Source: Sphagnum compactum (taxonomy: Eukaryota > Bryophyta > Sphagnopsida > Sphagnales). From it: a DNA stretch of 64,000 nt. Every line of letters starts with the position of its first letter. Within the stretch, counting starts at the first letter, position 1. The stretch covers positions 7,254,001 through 7,318,000 of the forward strand of contig OZ234500.1 in NCBI GenBank assembly GCA_965153455.1, read 5' to 3'. Below are positions 24,839-35,800 of this stretch, piece after piece. The translations under genes and the position numbers were made by a program. The notes beneath the pieces were generated by a model that had not been told where the DNA came from, did not search any database, and worked only from the letters and a program-made list of their open reading frames with translations.

Positions 24839-25336
24839 CTATGTAGCGGTGGGAGTAGTAGCCTTGGTGGCTGTGGCAGAAGATCTCATAGTGAGGTTGA
24901 AAGAAGAGGAAGAAGGGCTTGGGGATCTTACAATAGCTCGCAATGGAGATGCCGAACCATTTACAACTCTGTTAAAAGAAGGGAAGGAAGAAAAGAAAGA
25001 AACTGAAAATTTTGCATCAGGAGAGGGAGTTGCAGCACCTGGCTGGGTTGTAACAACATTTACAGTTGTGAGAGAAAAAGCAGATTCAGCTCTTTCTGAG
25101 GATTTTGTTGGCATAGGCCATGATGGAGATAAGTTGCAACACCAACAGCCAGAAGAGGGGTGGTAGAAGAAGAAGAAGAGCTGGAAGAAGTAGTAGCTGA
25201 GTGTTTTGCCATACAAGAAGGAGATGGAGAGCAGGACGTTGTTACCGGTATCTCTCCCAGCACCTCGTAACAAATAAACCGGTTCACTTAATGTGAAATC
25301 AATTGGAGAGGAGTTCAAACTTTCATTATTCAACAA
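24839..25336 (-). other. Ser/Thr/Pro-rich coding-like stretch 5' of the glycosylase relic
   Basis: A 165-codon open frame, with the reading frame otherwise interrupted, is rich in Ser, Thr, Ala and Pro (for example GSASPLRAIVRSPSPSSSSF). Plant TAG-family proteins often carry a long Ser/Pro-rich N-terminus, so this may be the first exon of the relic at 23690-24420. That link rests only on position and composition. An antisense frame (24738-25166) is open by chance. Confidence 0.35.
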
Positions 25337-25339
25337 AGC

Positions 25340-28270
25340 TTATTACCTTAGCCCTTCCATTCTTCTAAACCAGACTTATTTCCCGTAAATTGCATTTAGT
25401 GGATATGACTATGCCTTTGGGTACTTGAGTTTTGCTACGACTCATTTTGCACAGACTGATGTTTAGTCACAAATGTCATCACAATTGGGATTTTTAGAGA
25501 CTTGCAATTCAGGTGATTGGTCATTACATGTCAGGAGGTTTGTGTGTGCGTGGACAGCTATGGTTGTAGGTGTCGATATGGTAGTGCAACAACATACAGA
25601 TTTGGATGCAGCAATAATTTAAAGAAAAATTTGTTTTTTACACAAGTCGAGATAGTTTCAGTGAAGAGACTCAGATCCATGGAGAATCAGCAGTGGATGC
25701 AAACCAGTGCTAGGTGAATATCAGAATCTGTCTCTCAGTTATTTGAAGGTTCTCTACCAAATGAGGGTATACATAACTGGGTGATCCCAAAATGTGACAT
25801 CACCTGAAATGCTGAACATTGCAACCTTGATGAGTATCCATCAAAGCTTTGAACAAATATGTCATTGCACCACTTTGGAATATCGAAACGTGAAGAATTG
25901 TTTTGATTGTGAAAGTGTTATATACAATAGAAAAAAATTGTCATTTGTAATCAATCTTTATAATTAAAAATGTTATTCGCAACTGAAAAATCAGTTGCAA
26001 AACGATTCACAATTGCTTTTCTAGTGATAAAGATGTTAGGACCGTTTTAGAAATTCAAATCTTATGCTTTTCAATTGCAAATGACAAATTTTCTTCTAAT
26101 GATAATGAATGACCTTAGGACAGTTCTGAAAATTCAAAGCTTGCGATCAGCTCTAAGAATTCAGGTCTCACATTTGGGCCTCACTCCTACCAAGTGAAGC
26201 TATATAGACAAATCCATCAGCATTTTATAATCATATTATGATTTTTTTTATAAAAACTAGTAGAAAGTGTGATATTGAGGGTGATTTCAGCATTATTTTG
26301 GCAAGCTTTTTTACTTCTGTAGATTTTGCAAAATTTCAAATCCCTCATCTGTTACCAAATTTTCTAGCAGCTGTTAAGAAATTTATGATGCAGCTTTATC
26401 CTGTCTGGAGAAAAATTTGCTCAACAACAAAATCTGCATAATATTGGGTTTGTTCATAGCAAGCCAAAAAGGGGCAAACAAATCAGACAATGATGATTTG
26501 CAACTGGTATGGTGGTTTAGGCAGAAGCTTAAATATAATAAGAATGCTAGGTATTTCTTTCAAAACATTAATTTTCTCTACTTAATTTGTTGATAGAACT
26601 TAGTTCAAGGTGAATGGGGTTGTTAAGTTTTTTCATATATATGTGGGAGTTTATTCTTTAGAAAAGTGTCTATGGAGTTTCATTTGTGCTTGTTTTGAAA
26701 ATTTGAAACACATAAAGCACTGGCAAAAAAAATTTAGTGTATATGTGGAGGGTGTGTAATCAGGAGGAATTTTTTCTCTGCCAAAGGGGATAGGGGTTAC
26801 CTCTTTCCAAAAACCGCACCTCATTGTTTTTTATTCCTATGATACCTGCCAAGTACGATGGGAATTTTCTGTTTTCTTGCCAATGTTTTACATCAGGTAG
26901 TAGCATCCTTGGATTGGAGTGTTCCCTCAAAATGCCCTTGTGTGTGGGGGTGCTTCTTTCAGGAACATCATGCTCCTTGGGTATTACCCTATTTGCAAGA
27001 GACACAAAAATTGTGGTTTTGAGATTTTCAAATTTTGTGTCTTTTGTTATGTATTTTGGGCTTCAATTCTTGCAACTGTAGGTGAGTTCATTTTGCATTT
27101 TGTGTGCATGTTTTTCAAGTATGTGCCTTTGTTGGTTTTGATGGTGTTCAAAACCAATCTTGGCAAGCCGAAAAGCTTGTCAGTTATTGACTTTGATACC
27201 ATTTCTACTGAACTTTTAGCTTCTTGTTGTGGAATGAGAGGCAGCAACATGAAAGGAAGAAAGAGGGGATGAACAAACATAAAAATAAAAAACACAGCAT
27301 TAAGGAAAGAGATATGAACCCATTGCCAACATCATAGTACATTTTCTGAACTGAGTAATGATCCACAATTATTTGCCCACAACTGGATTCACAAATCTTG
27401 GCTGGAATCAACATCCTAGTCCTGTAAACAGGGGAGCTGGCCAGACCCAGTTCAGAACAAGAGGCTGGGGGATCAGGAACAGGGGCCAGATTCAGAACTT
27501 GACACAATAATGTGGAAATGATACATTCGCATCATGCTGCCTCTAATAATCATGCATTCAAACATCAGGAAAATCTCAGAAGGAAAGTAGAGAGCTCAAA
27601 AGCTATCTAGTTCCTGCCTCTTGCAGCTTGCAGATGATCAACAACAATTGCTCAGAAACGCAAGACATTCAAGCACACAATATAAACCAACGCATAAGAT
27701 CTGTCCCCATTTGAGTACACACTTTGATCTGCCAGGAACTACTAGCTCTAAATCTTCACACTGCACCAAGTACTAGTTTTACATAGCTGCAGGAAACATT
27801 CAAGTAGATCAAGAGAAGGCAGGAACACAAAAACAACAAAAACCCATTTTACCAGAGGCAAGGAAAAGCATTTGTTTATTGCTCTTGATCGATCAGGAAG
27901 AACAATCTCTGTCTCTGTCTCTGTCACGAGTGAGCTACTACTACAACTGAGAAAGTTTACTGCGTCAGGCTTCAACCTCTTTCATCAGCTCACCAAACTC
28001 GATCATGACGACCTGTCTGCAAACCCGTCATCGTCACATGAGGTACGTGATCTGCACAACAAAAGCATTCACGGCATAGTAAGACTAGACTAGTATCTCT
28101 TACAAGATGATCAGTAGCTAGCGACACTAGATGATGCATCTGTTCAGCACAGCACAGGCGAAAAAAACACTCCGCTCCACATGAGATTGTAGAATGAAAT
28201 TCAGAAGAACTACTGCAGAAGAATGTGAACTTCATTTCACGAGAGTTGCACCTGCTGGGATGGATTTTTT
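25340..28270. other. Intergenic region, including possible 3' UTR of the lipid transfer protein gene
   Basis: No gene is recognised. Minus-strand open frames at 26760-27005 and 27205-27507 have coding-like residue use (for example SELGLASSPVYRTRMLIP) but no family I recognise and no clear splice sites. The DNA just below 28276 would be the 3' UTR of the lipid transfer protein gene; no strong polyadenylation signal stands out. Confidence 0.45.
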
Positions 28271-28275
28271 TTTCT

Positions 28276-28578
28276 TTAGGCACACTTAAAGCCATATCTT
28301 AGACGATCGCACTGGGTGACGATGTTCTCCGCCCTCTGAATCTCAGCCGGATTCTGACCTCTGCTATACATGGAGTAGAGGGTGCACAGACACTGAGGAC
28401 CCATCGCCCCAACCGCACCACAGCAGGCATCATTCGGATACGCTCCCTGCATCGCCGGTTCACAGACAGCCAGCCTCTCCGCTACGCACTGCGCCGCCAC
28501 CTGATCGACTGCCTGCATAGCCACCAACACCACAATGCAAAGCCCCAAGAGAGCAACGCTGCTCCTCTTCACCGCCAT
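28276..28578 (-). CDS. Non-specific lipid transfer protein, type-2-like, 8-Cys motif
   Basis: Predicted secreted protein that binds lipids in a hydrophobic cavity in the apoplast or cell wall. It has 100 residues. Residues 1-30 form a signal peptide (basic MAVKR, hydrophobic core, AAQ before the first Cys). The mature part has Cys at 31, 39, 52, 53, 63, 65, 90 and 99, giving C-X7-C-X12-CC-X9-C-X-C-X24-C-X8-C. This is the eight-cysteine motif, and Leu between Cys5 and Cys6 plus the spacings are nearest to type 2 LTPs. I chose the ATG at 28578 because it gives a standard signal peptide; an in-frame ATG at 28599 adds seven residues. The frame is uninterrupted to TAA. A TATA box lies 211 bases upstream and GA repeats beyond. 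Lipid ligand and tissue are unknown. Confidence 0.93.
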   Translation of the reverse strand: MAVKRSSVALLGLCIVVLVAMQAVDQVAAQCVAERLAVCEPAMQGAYPNDACCGAVGAMGPQCLCTLYSMYSRGQNPAEIQRAENIVTQCDRLRYGFKCA

Positions 28579-28729
28579 TGCAGAAACCCAAGAACTCACA
28601 GAGAGACAGACAGAGACAGAGAGAAGAGCTAGGAGATAAGTGCTGAAAACTCCAGTCAGTCACCCGAAGCCAAAGAGCGAAACTAAGCAACAGCAACAAA
28701 TGATTACAGCTGAAGGGACAGCTAGCTGC

Positions 28730-28751
28730 TATTGCTGCTGCTGCTGCTGCG
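28730..28751. repeat. GCT/CAG trinucleotide run in the probable 5' leader
   Basis: GCTGCTGCTGCTGCTGC on the plus strand (CAG on the transcribed sense) lies between the TATA box and the start codon of the lipid transfer protein gene, so it is probably transcribed and may vary in length. Confidence 0.85.
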
Positions 28752-28788
28752 TCCAGAGGTGGTCTTAACCGAGTGAAAGCTTCATGTC

Positions 28789-28796
28789 TATATATA
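28789..28796 (-). promoter_or_regulatory. TATA box of the lipid transfer protein gene
   Basis: TATATATA in the palindrome CTATATATAG stands 211 bases upstream of the chosen ATG, which implies a leader of roughly 180 bases. It is the only clear TATA element in the upstream 500 bases. Confidence 0.7.
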
Positions 28797-28899
28797 GTCC
28801 TGAGGAAAGAAATGCTTGGGAAACTGCTACTACTGCAACTGGAAGGACCTGATGACCACAACACAACACTACTGATGAATAGTGCAATCAGCAGAATGG

Positions 28900-29083
28900 A
28901 GAGAGAGAGAGAGAGAGAGGTGCGGTTGAGTGGCGAGGTAGGAAGGAAGAAGGTGCTGGTACTGGTGGGCAGTTATTGTGTCAGGGGAGGCGCTCTGCTC
29001 ATTACTGCACTAGTTGCAAACAAAGGAGTTATGGCCTGACACACACAGACACAGACACAGAGAGAGAGAGAGAGAGAGAGAGG
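28900..29083 (-). promoter_or_regulatory. Two GA/CT dinucleotide tracts upstream of the lipid transfer protein gene
   Basis: GA runs at about 28900-28919 and 29059-29083 read as CT on the gene strand and lie 100-290 bases upstream of the TATA box. Such tracts bind BBR/BPC factors in flowering plants; a role here is inferred. Confidence 0.5.
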
Positions 29084-29236
29084 CTTTGAAATCCCCAGAA
29101 AGTCTGGGAAGCTCCATTGAAGGCATTTAAGGAACCGTAATGCAGCAGCATGATGACAACGAGTCTGTGGCAGCAGCTGCAGCTCAGGATTTTAAAATAT
29201 TATTATTAATTTATTATTATTATTATAATATTTTTT

Positions 29237-30087
29237 CATATGTGTGATGTAGCTTAACTGGTAAATCATGCATAATACAGTTTAGCCAATTTTGGCTATA
29301 AACAGGATATGAAAGTAAAATAAGTTTAAGATCTTTCACATTTTTGGCTACATGCTATGGAACTCAATAGGGAAATCTATTTGTGATCTTCCCCCCGCCC
29401 CCCTAAAACATAAAACTGTAGAAATTTGGCGACTAGAAAAAACCCCAAAAAACATAATTTTAGGCATTTTGAAAGTTTTCTAGCCAACTCACTAAATTTA
29501 GCCATAAAAAGAACAGCTAAGTACACTTCCTCGATCTGGAGTGTGTAGCAGCTCAGGGTTTTTTTCTTTCAAATTTGTGATGTAGGTGAAATGGCAATCA
29601 TCCATAATACAGTTTAGCCAATTTTGGCTATAAGCAGGATCTAATTGAAAAGGTGAAAAGATTTATTCACATTTTTGTGTACATGCTATAAGACCCATTA
29701 GGCTAGGTCTGGGTTATAGAGGAGTTCACAAGACTTGCCCTTATTTATTTATTTATTTTTTTAAATGATTTTTCAAGAGACCCAAGCAAGCAAGGTCTCA
29801 AAAATTTGGGAAAAATATTTTCACTTGGATTTCAAAGTGTGAAATCTCGCACATTTTAGACTCAGTAGTATTCAAAGGAGGTTTTCACATACCTGTTTTC
29901 AAAAGTTGTCTTATTTCAGACCCTTTTTTTAAAAATATAATTAAAAACACAAAAATATGAATAATTAAATAATAGAAATTCTTCCAACATTTTTATGTGT
30001 TCACAATTTCATCCTATTCAGATGAACCTTCAAACTTTTTCTTTTTCTTTTTTTTTTTTCTTTCTTCATCATCCGGAAAAATTTAAG

Positions 30088-30124
<37 letters not shown>

Positions 30125-31020
30125 CTCCAAAATATTCAATTTGAAACCCGACTTAAAACCCTAACCCAAATTTTTAGCTATTTTCTAATACCCACCCAAC
30201 ACTGACTAGAAACCAATAGGGAAATCTTTTTGAAATATTGCACAAAAAAAGCTGCAAAAATGTGGTGACTAGAAAACCCAAAAACACATGCTTTCAATCA
30301 TTTAATTTTTTTAAAAAAGGGCTACTTGCGGAATTTAGCTAGAAAAAGGGTAAATACATTTTCTCTGGAATATGTAGGAGTTCGTGGTCTTTATTTTTCA
30401 TAGTTAAATTGGCGATCATCCATGATACAATTTAGCCAAATTTGGCTATCAACATGATATGAAAGTAAAAAAAAGATTTAAGATTCCTTCACATTTTTGG
30501 CTGCATGCTAGAACCCAATAGGGAAATATATGGTGTTATTTTAAATTTAAAATACTGTAAAAATTTAGTGACTAGAAAAAACCAAAAAACACACATATTT
30601 AGGCATTTTTTGAAAAAAATTAGCCAACTCGCTAAATTTAGCCCCAAAAAGAAGCCTAAGTACACTTTCTCTGGGGTCTATTGCAGCTGGGGGGATTTTT
30701 TTTTATTTATTTATTTATTTTTTCCCATATTTGTGATGCAGCTAAACTGGCAGTCGTCCACAATAAATTTTAGCCAAATTTGGCTATAAACAGGATATGA
30801 AAGTAAAAAAAAGTTTAAGATTCCTTCACATTTTTTGGCTACATTCCAGTACCCAAAATAGGGAAATCTTTTTACAATAGTTTTTTTAAAAATTAAAGAA
30901 ATTTGGCGACTAGAAAACCAGAGAAAACACACATATTTTTAACCATGTTGAAAATCTTTGAACCCAAATCACTAAATTTAGCCAAAAAGTGGAAAAAACA
31001 AAAAAAAAAAAAAAGGCTAA
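29237..31020. repeat. Array of TAGCCAAA-palindrome repeats, at least four copies
   Basis: Copies start near 29237, 29571, 30400 and 30725. Each begins TGTGATGTAGC or similar, then CATCCATAATAC, then the palindrome TAGCCAA(A/T)TTTGGCTA (29283-29298, 29615-29630, 30433-30448, 30771-30786). They continue with CAGGATATGAAAGTAAA, CACATTTTTGGCTACATGCT, CAATAGGGAAATC, AATTTGGCGACTAGAAAA and CTAAATTTAGCC. The period is about 320-335 bases; between copies 2 and 3 the DNA is AT-rich and includes a further partial copy (about 30200-30380) and an AT run (30089-30121). No coding frame occurs. Related copies lie elsewhere in both orientations. Confidence 0.85.
30089..30121. repeat. AT dinucleotide microsatellite
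   Basis: About sixteen uninterrupted AT units inside the repeat array. Confidence 0.95.
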
Positions 31021-31025
31021 CCTAG

Positions 31026-31280
31026 CTAGCAGCTATCATCAAGGTGGTGTTGCACAACACTAGATTGATACTGTTGGTGATGATGTTGTTGTTGTTGTTG
31101 TTGTGTGTCTGGAAGCTTTAACTCCTCCTCCTTGTCCTGGGAGATCTTGTTCATATCACAGTGATGATGATTTGTGGGACAGTTCAAGAAAAGGAAGAAG
31201 ACTCGCACCTGACAAGAAGTCTCTTCAAAGCTCCATGCTCCTCCTCCATACCTACTACTACTACCCAACGACAGTTGCAC
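31026..31280 (-). other. Possible gene fragment ending in a Gln/His-rich tail
   Basis: An 84-codon open frame ends with a run of six Gln and three His followed by QQYQSSVVQHHLDDSC and a stop. The part before it (LSLGSSSRYGGGAWSFEETS) could be an exon joined by a 72-base GT-AG intron (31208-31137), which keeps the frame either way. No family or upstream exon was recognised, and the Gln run arises from a CAA repeat, so chance is quite possible. Confidence 0.25.
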
Positions 31281-31649
31281 ATCTGATAACTTCCTTTGAA
31301 TGTGGGCTCTCTGTGTGTGTGTTTGTGTCAGCTGTTTTCATAAATGGTGGTTGACATAGCCAAGTGCAATAATAATACTACTTTTACTCAGGAATAAAAA
31401 ATTTCACGCCTTCAGTGGCGTCCTCCTTCAATGGTGTTTTGCTCTTCACAATTTGGAGGACAAAAACTTTTTGGGACCCTTCTTCATATGTGAAAGGTAA
31501 AATTGTTTTTTTTTGTTTTTTTTCTTTCCAAACTTTCAATTTGAAGGGCATCTGTAGAATGACAAAAAAAATTCACATAACTTAATCACAATCTATGAAG
31601 CAAGGTAGTTTGCTTTGTTTTGTTGGCCTTGTGTACCAAGGCAAGGATA

Positions 31650-31885
31650 TTGTGTTTAGATTCATTATAGAGTATAGTAGATTAAGGGATTTTGGCCCCC
31701 AGGTAGCAAGGTTTATTTTTATATGAGGATTTTTGAAAGATGATATTTTAGGCTTGTGTTGAAACTTGAGATTAGTTATAATAGAGTTTTAATAATATCT
31801 TGAAGGATTTTGGTTTCTTTTAGAGGATTTTTTTGAAGATTATATTTTTGCATTGTGAAATATTTCAATTTACATCATTCTTCCA
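31650..31885. repeat. Dispersed repeat, copy 2 of a direct pair
   Basis: Partner of 5925-6155, same orientation, 25.7 kb away. It carries the same blocks, from GATTCATTATAGAGTATA through TTTTAGAGGATTTTTT to the T-rich end near CATTCTTC. Confidence 0.8.
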
Positions 31886-32827
31886 CCCCTTGTGTATCAT
31901 GCTAAGATTCTGTGCTCTTGGTATTTTCAGAAAGCTCTTGATGAGTAATGGGTGCACCGACTTGGTTTGAGACTGGTTGGAGCTACTGTGTGGAAGCTAT
32001 TGATTATTGAACCATTTTCTCAATGAAAACTAAATAAAATCAAATCAAAACTGAAAACTGCATTGGAATTTGGGGGTGTTCTTGGAGTTGTTGCAAAGCT
32101 CTCGGCAAGTCAGGTTGAATAGAGTTTAATTCACAACATTCAGAGCTAAGGTGTGTGGAACATATTGAATTTTTAGTAGATTTTGTTGCTGCAAATTCAA
32201 ACAAGTTGCAAAAAATGGGTTTGGAAAGAAAAATCAGTTGAGCCCTCAATGTGTTCACATTCTCGAATTTAGAAATTTTCAATTCTGAAAATGTGAAAAA
32301 TAAAAGAATGTGTTCACACTTGGGCCAACAGCACAGGCTACACTAGTGGTTATTAATTGAAATAAAAGGCTGAATATTCCACACTCCAGAATCTATCCCA
32401 TTCTTGCCTTGGATTAGTGCAGGAGAGGATTAGGCCAAGATAGGATCCTTGGTCTAAATGGTGGTGAACATTTTCTGCTTCAGTATTTGGAGCAGTCTTT
32501 CACATGTGAAGCCCATCTCGGCCCTTCAAAGTTAAGGCCTGCTTGCAGTTTCTGCAGCACTGCACATGGTGATGATAGGAGTTCCCAATTGTAATCCATG
32601 TAACTAGGTGGTGGATATTAAACCTTTAACCTAATTAGGTTTTGTGTTAAGTTCAGGTCCAGACTCTTGATCTATAGCACCAAAACACAGTTTTGTCCTT
32701 GTTGCTGTGGGCTACTGAAACTTGTTGTATGTTGGGAATGAAGATGGGTATTGTAAAGTGATGTTGCTCCCAATATTGGGTCCCAGGAACATCCCTCCAG
32801 AGAAGAGCTGGAAACCCATTTGAGATG

Positions 32828-32853
32828 AACCCTAAACTCTAAACCCTAAACCC
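32828..32853. repeat. Interstitial telomere-like units
   Basis: Three to four AAACCCT units with one substitution (CTCT for CCCT). Confidence 0.85.
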
Positions 32854-35800
32854 ATTACTGGAGAATATCTGAAGAATGAATCTTCTGCATCATCTTCATC
32901 AAATTCCAAACATGGAATCAAAGTGACTGAGAATCAATTATCAATATATCTTCTCTGCTGTCTTGTGTCTAGATCTCCGAAGATGATATTCAAGAAATGA
33001 GGTTAAGGTGGTGAGAACAATGGTGGTGCAGCTTTCTGGAAAGAAAGCATTGCCAGAAGAAGGGAAATTCATTGAATTTTGAGCGCATGTGATGTAAACT
33101 TCCATGTAAGAATTAGACTATCATCCAATGTGATTTTTCAGACTGAAAAGATTGCCATTTTCTAAAATCCAAAAGACCACGTGAAATTATTTATGTGCTT
33201 TTAATTAGGCTATGGAATTTATTCTTTTATTTGATTGATTGAGAACACGTCTGTTTTTTTCAGTTCACTATAATCCTGAGTTTCGAAAAGGGGTTATGTA
33301 TTTCTCCAATGTGTGTTGTTGGCCTGCTTTGGTATTATGAATACAGCTTACTACTATAATTGAGCAAGATTTTTTCTCTGTGCACAATGTTAAACACAAT
33401 CTGTCAATTTGCTGAACAAACACTTGGGGAAGTAACCCAAGTTGGCAGTGATGAATTAATTCGGGCTGCAGCTAAAGTGGGTCCAAGTCAATCAATGGAT
33501 GCTCCAAGCTTGATGATGCTACACAAATAATCATACCCAAGTTTGTATGTGTTGTGATTGAAAAACTTTTTTCTGCCAACTTTGATGAAATGTGGACAAA
33601 ATTTACTAAGTGAAGAAGCTTCAACTGCCTCCACACCCAATGTAGGAAACTGTTTTCCTCTCTCTTAAAGATAGGTATAGAGTGTACACCAATGTTGCAC
33701 CACATTTTACAAAATCTTCTATATTCCAGGCTTGTGTTCCACTAGAGATATTCAACACATACCTAGTGCATTTTTTGTTTAGAAGCTCCAAGTTACACCA
33801 GTCATGTATGCATACCATTAATTTTCAACTTCCAGAGGACTCATATCACATCTGGGATTCTGGTCCAAAATCTGTCCAAAACAATCCATTACAAGGTTAA
33901 GCCCATATTATATGTATCAGTGCAGACTTGTTGGGATTGTGATCAAATTGAACTGCATGACTTGATTAATTTTGTATCTGCTTATATATTTTGGTTCAGC
34001 TCTAAATTTCTAACAGGATTCTATAACAGAAAACTGGTGATTCTTCCCATACACATGCAAGCAGAGTGTTGTCAATTGTCCAGAATTAGAGGTAGTAGAT
34101 GGTGCACTGTGGACAACCAGGGTATGTTCTTGGGACCCCAGAGGGCTTCACACCTAATAAGACTTCTTGTTAGAGATTGACTCCCTCTCAAAATGACCCT
34201 CCGGATGCAATGACCCATGAAACAAGAGATTCAAGACAGGAAGAGAGGAACAAGGACCAAACCAAATCATTCATACCCATCAAGGTAGTCATAGAAAAGA
34301 AGGTCAGAAGTCACTAACTGAGGGGCTGACATTCTTAAAAGACAAGACATTCAAGTGCTTTACAATGGGTAAAGCAAGTTCAGAATCCCGGATGGACGGT
34401 GTGGGCTTGAAATTTGCCCCCAAGGAGTTGTCCAAGGGTGATGGTGGGTGGATGAGCTGATTATAAAGAAGATCTCACACACTAGGGCTCAATTGTGCTT
34501 GTTTTGCTATGAGTGCTTGCCATTTGGTAGGTGTCTTCCTGAGCTTTTGAAGCAGCAGCTTGGGTGCTTTACCTGAATGAGAGAGATAATTGCAAACATA
34601 TGACAGTTGATGGTAAAAATTATTATTATGCAATGTATCTTCATGTTACTGACACCACCATAGTTCAAATAATTCTAACTTATACAAAGGGTCAGTTGCA
34701 CCTGGTATGCCACCCACCATACCTACCTGCCTCTTTGAGTACTTATTGGGCACCCAACTTTTAGGGTTTCACAGGTGAATCATGGGTCTGCTGGTCTCCA
34801 ACTATTTGACTGAAGCAAATGAGATTGTCAGAGTTAAGTGGGTGGCTTTCATGGCAACACACCTTAAACCCAGGTTTAGGATTTAGGGTTCAGAGTTTAG
34901 GGCATGTATGGGCAACCAAATTGATCATTTTCTTTTTTTCCATGTTCAGATGTAGATGATCATGAATCACATGTGCAACAATGTTTGTAATTCTGCCTGC
35001 ATTGCTGTTGACCAAAAGTCTATTGCCTAATGACTAGGGCAAATAAATTGAAACAATCCACTAAGTGATACATGGGTTTGATCAGCTTTACATTCCCCCA
35101 TGTACAATCCATTTCTTTGAATCATTTTCTTTCAGATTTGTTTGTAAACATCATGCCAATAGCCCATTATAGTTGCGACTAGTTGGGAGTCCTAGCCATC
35201 TTGTATGTGGTTATGAGTGGTTAGAGATGTTAGATGTTAACTAGTGTATCGACTCAAACACACTACATGGTATAAAGTCAATTTATAATGGAACATGAGG
35301 AGGGTTGGAAAATCACATTATGGCATGGTTTCCTTATAACAATCAAAAAATGACATCCTTGAATAAAGGATAGTTTAGATATCGGAATGCAATCACCCTA
35401 AGCTCTCTAGTTATTTGGCATCATGATATGTTTGCCTACAACCCTATGACCTAAAATTATAATGGATCAAAGTATTATAGGCTTCAACATATTATCAATT
35501 ATCTCTAAGAACAAGAATAATAATTAGCAACAACACAAGATATGCAAAGTAGGTACAAAAATGAAATTAGTGAACTAAGGTCAAAAGATGAACACAATGG
35601 ACATAAAGTTATGTTTTGAAAAACAACAAATAGTCCCGTATATAAATCGTAATCAAAGTTTTGTGTAATCTTTTAATCTCCTATCTTTGTTGACAACTAG
35701 GACTTAAAGCTTTTTGTTGATCCAATTTTTTCTTCATTTTCATTGAACTTTTTTCTAGTCGATATAATGAATCATTAGTACTTTTCACCATTTGACAATT

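Noticed and set aside
24738-25166. 142-codon plus-strand open frame, Val/Glu-rich
   Set aside because: It is the mirror of the Ser/Thr-rich minus strand next to the glycosylase relic; no domain is seen.
28460-28864. 134-codon minus-strand open frame overlapping the lipid transfer protein gene
   Set aside because: It runs through the TATA box and leader in another frame; the eight-Cys frame is clearly the coding one.
29237-31020. CRISPR-like or satellite array
   Set aside because: The units are 320-335 bp, diverged and found in both orientations elsewhere, in a plant nuclear context; transposon-derived repeats explain them better.
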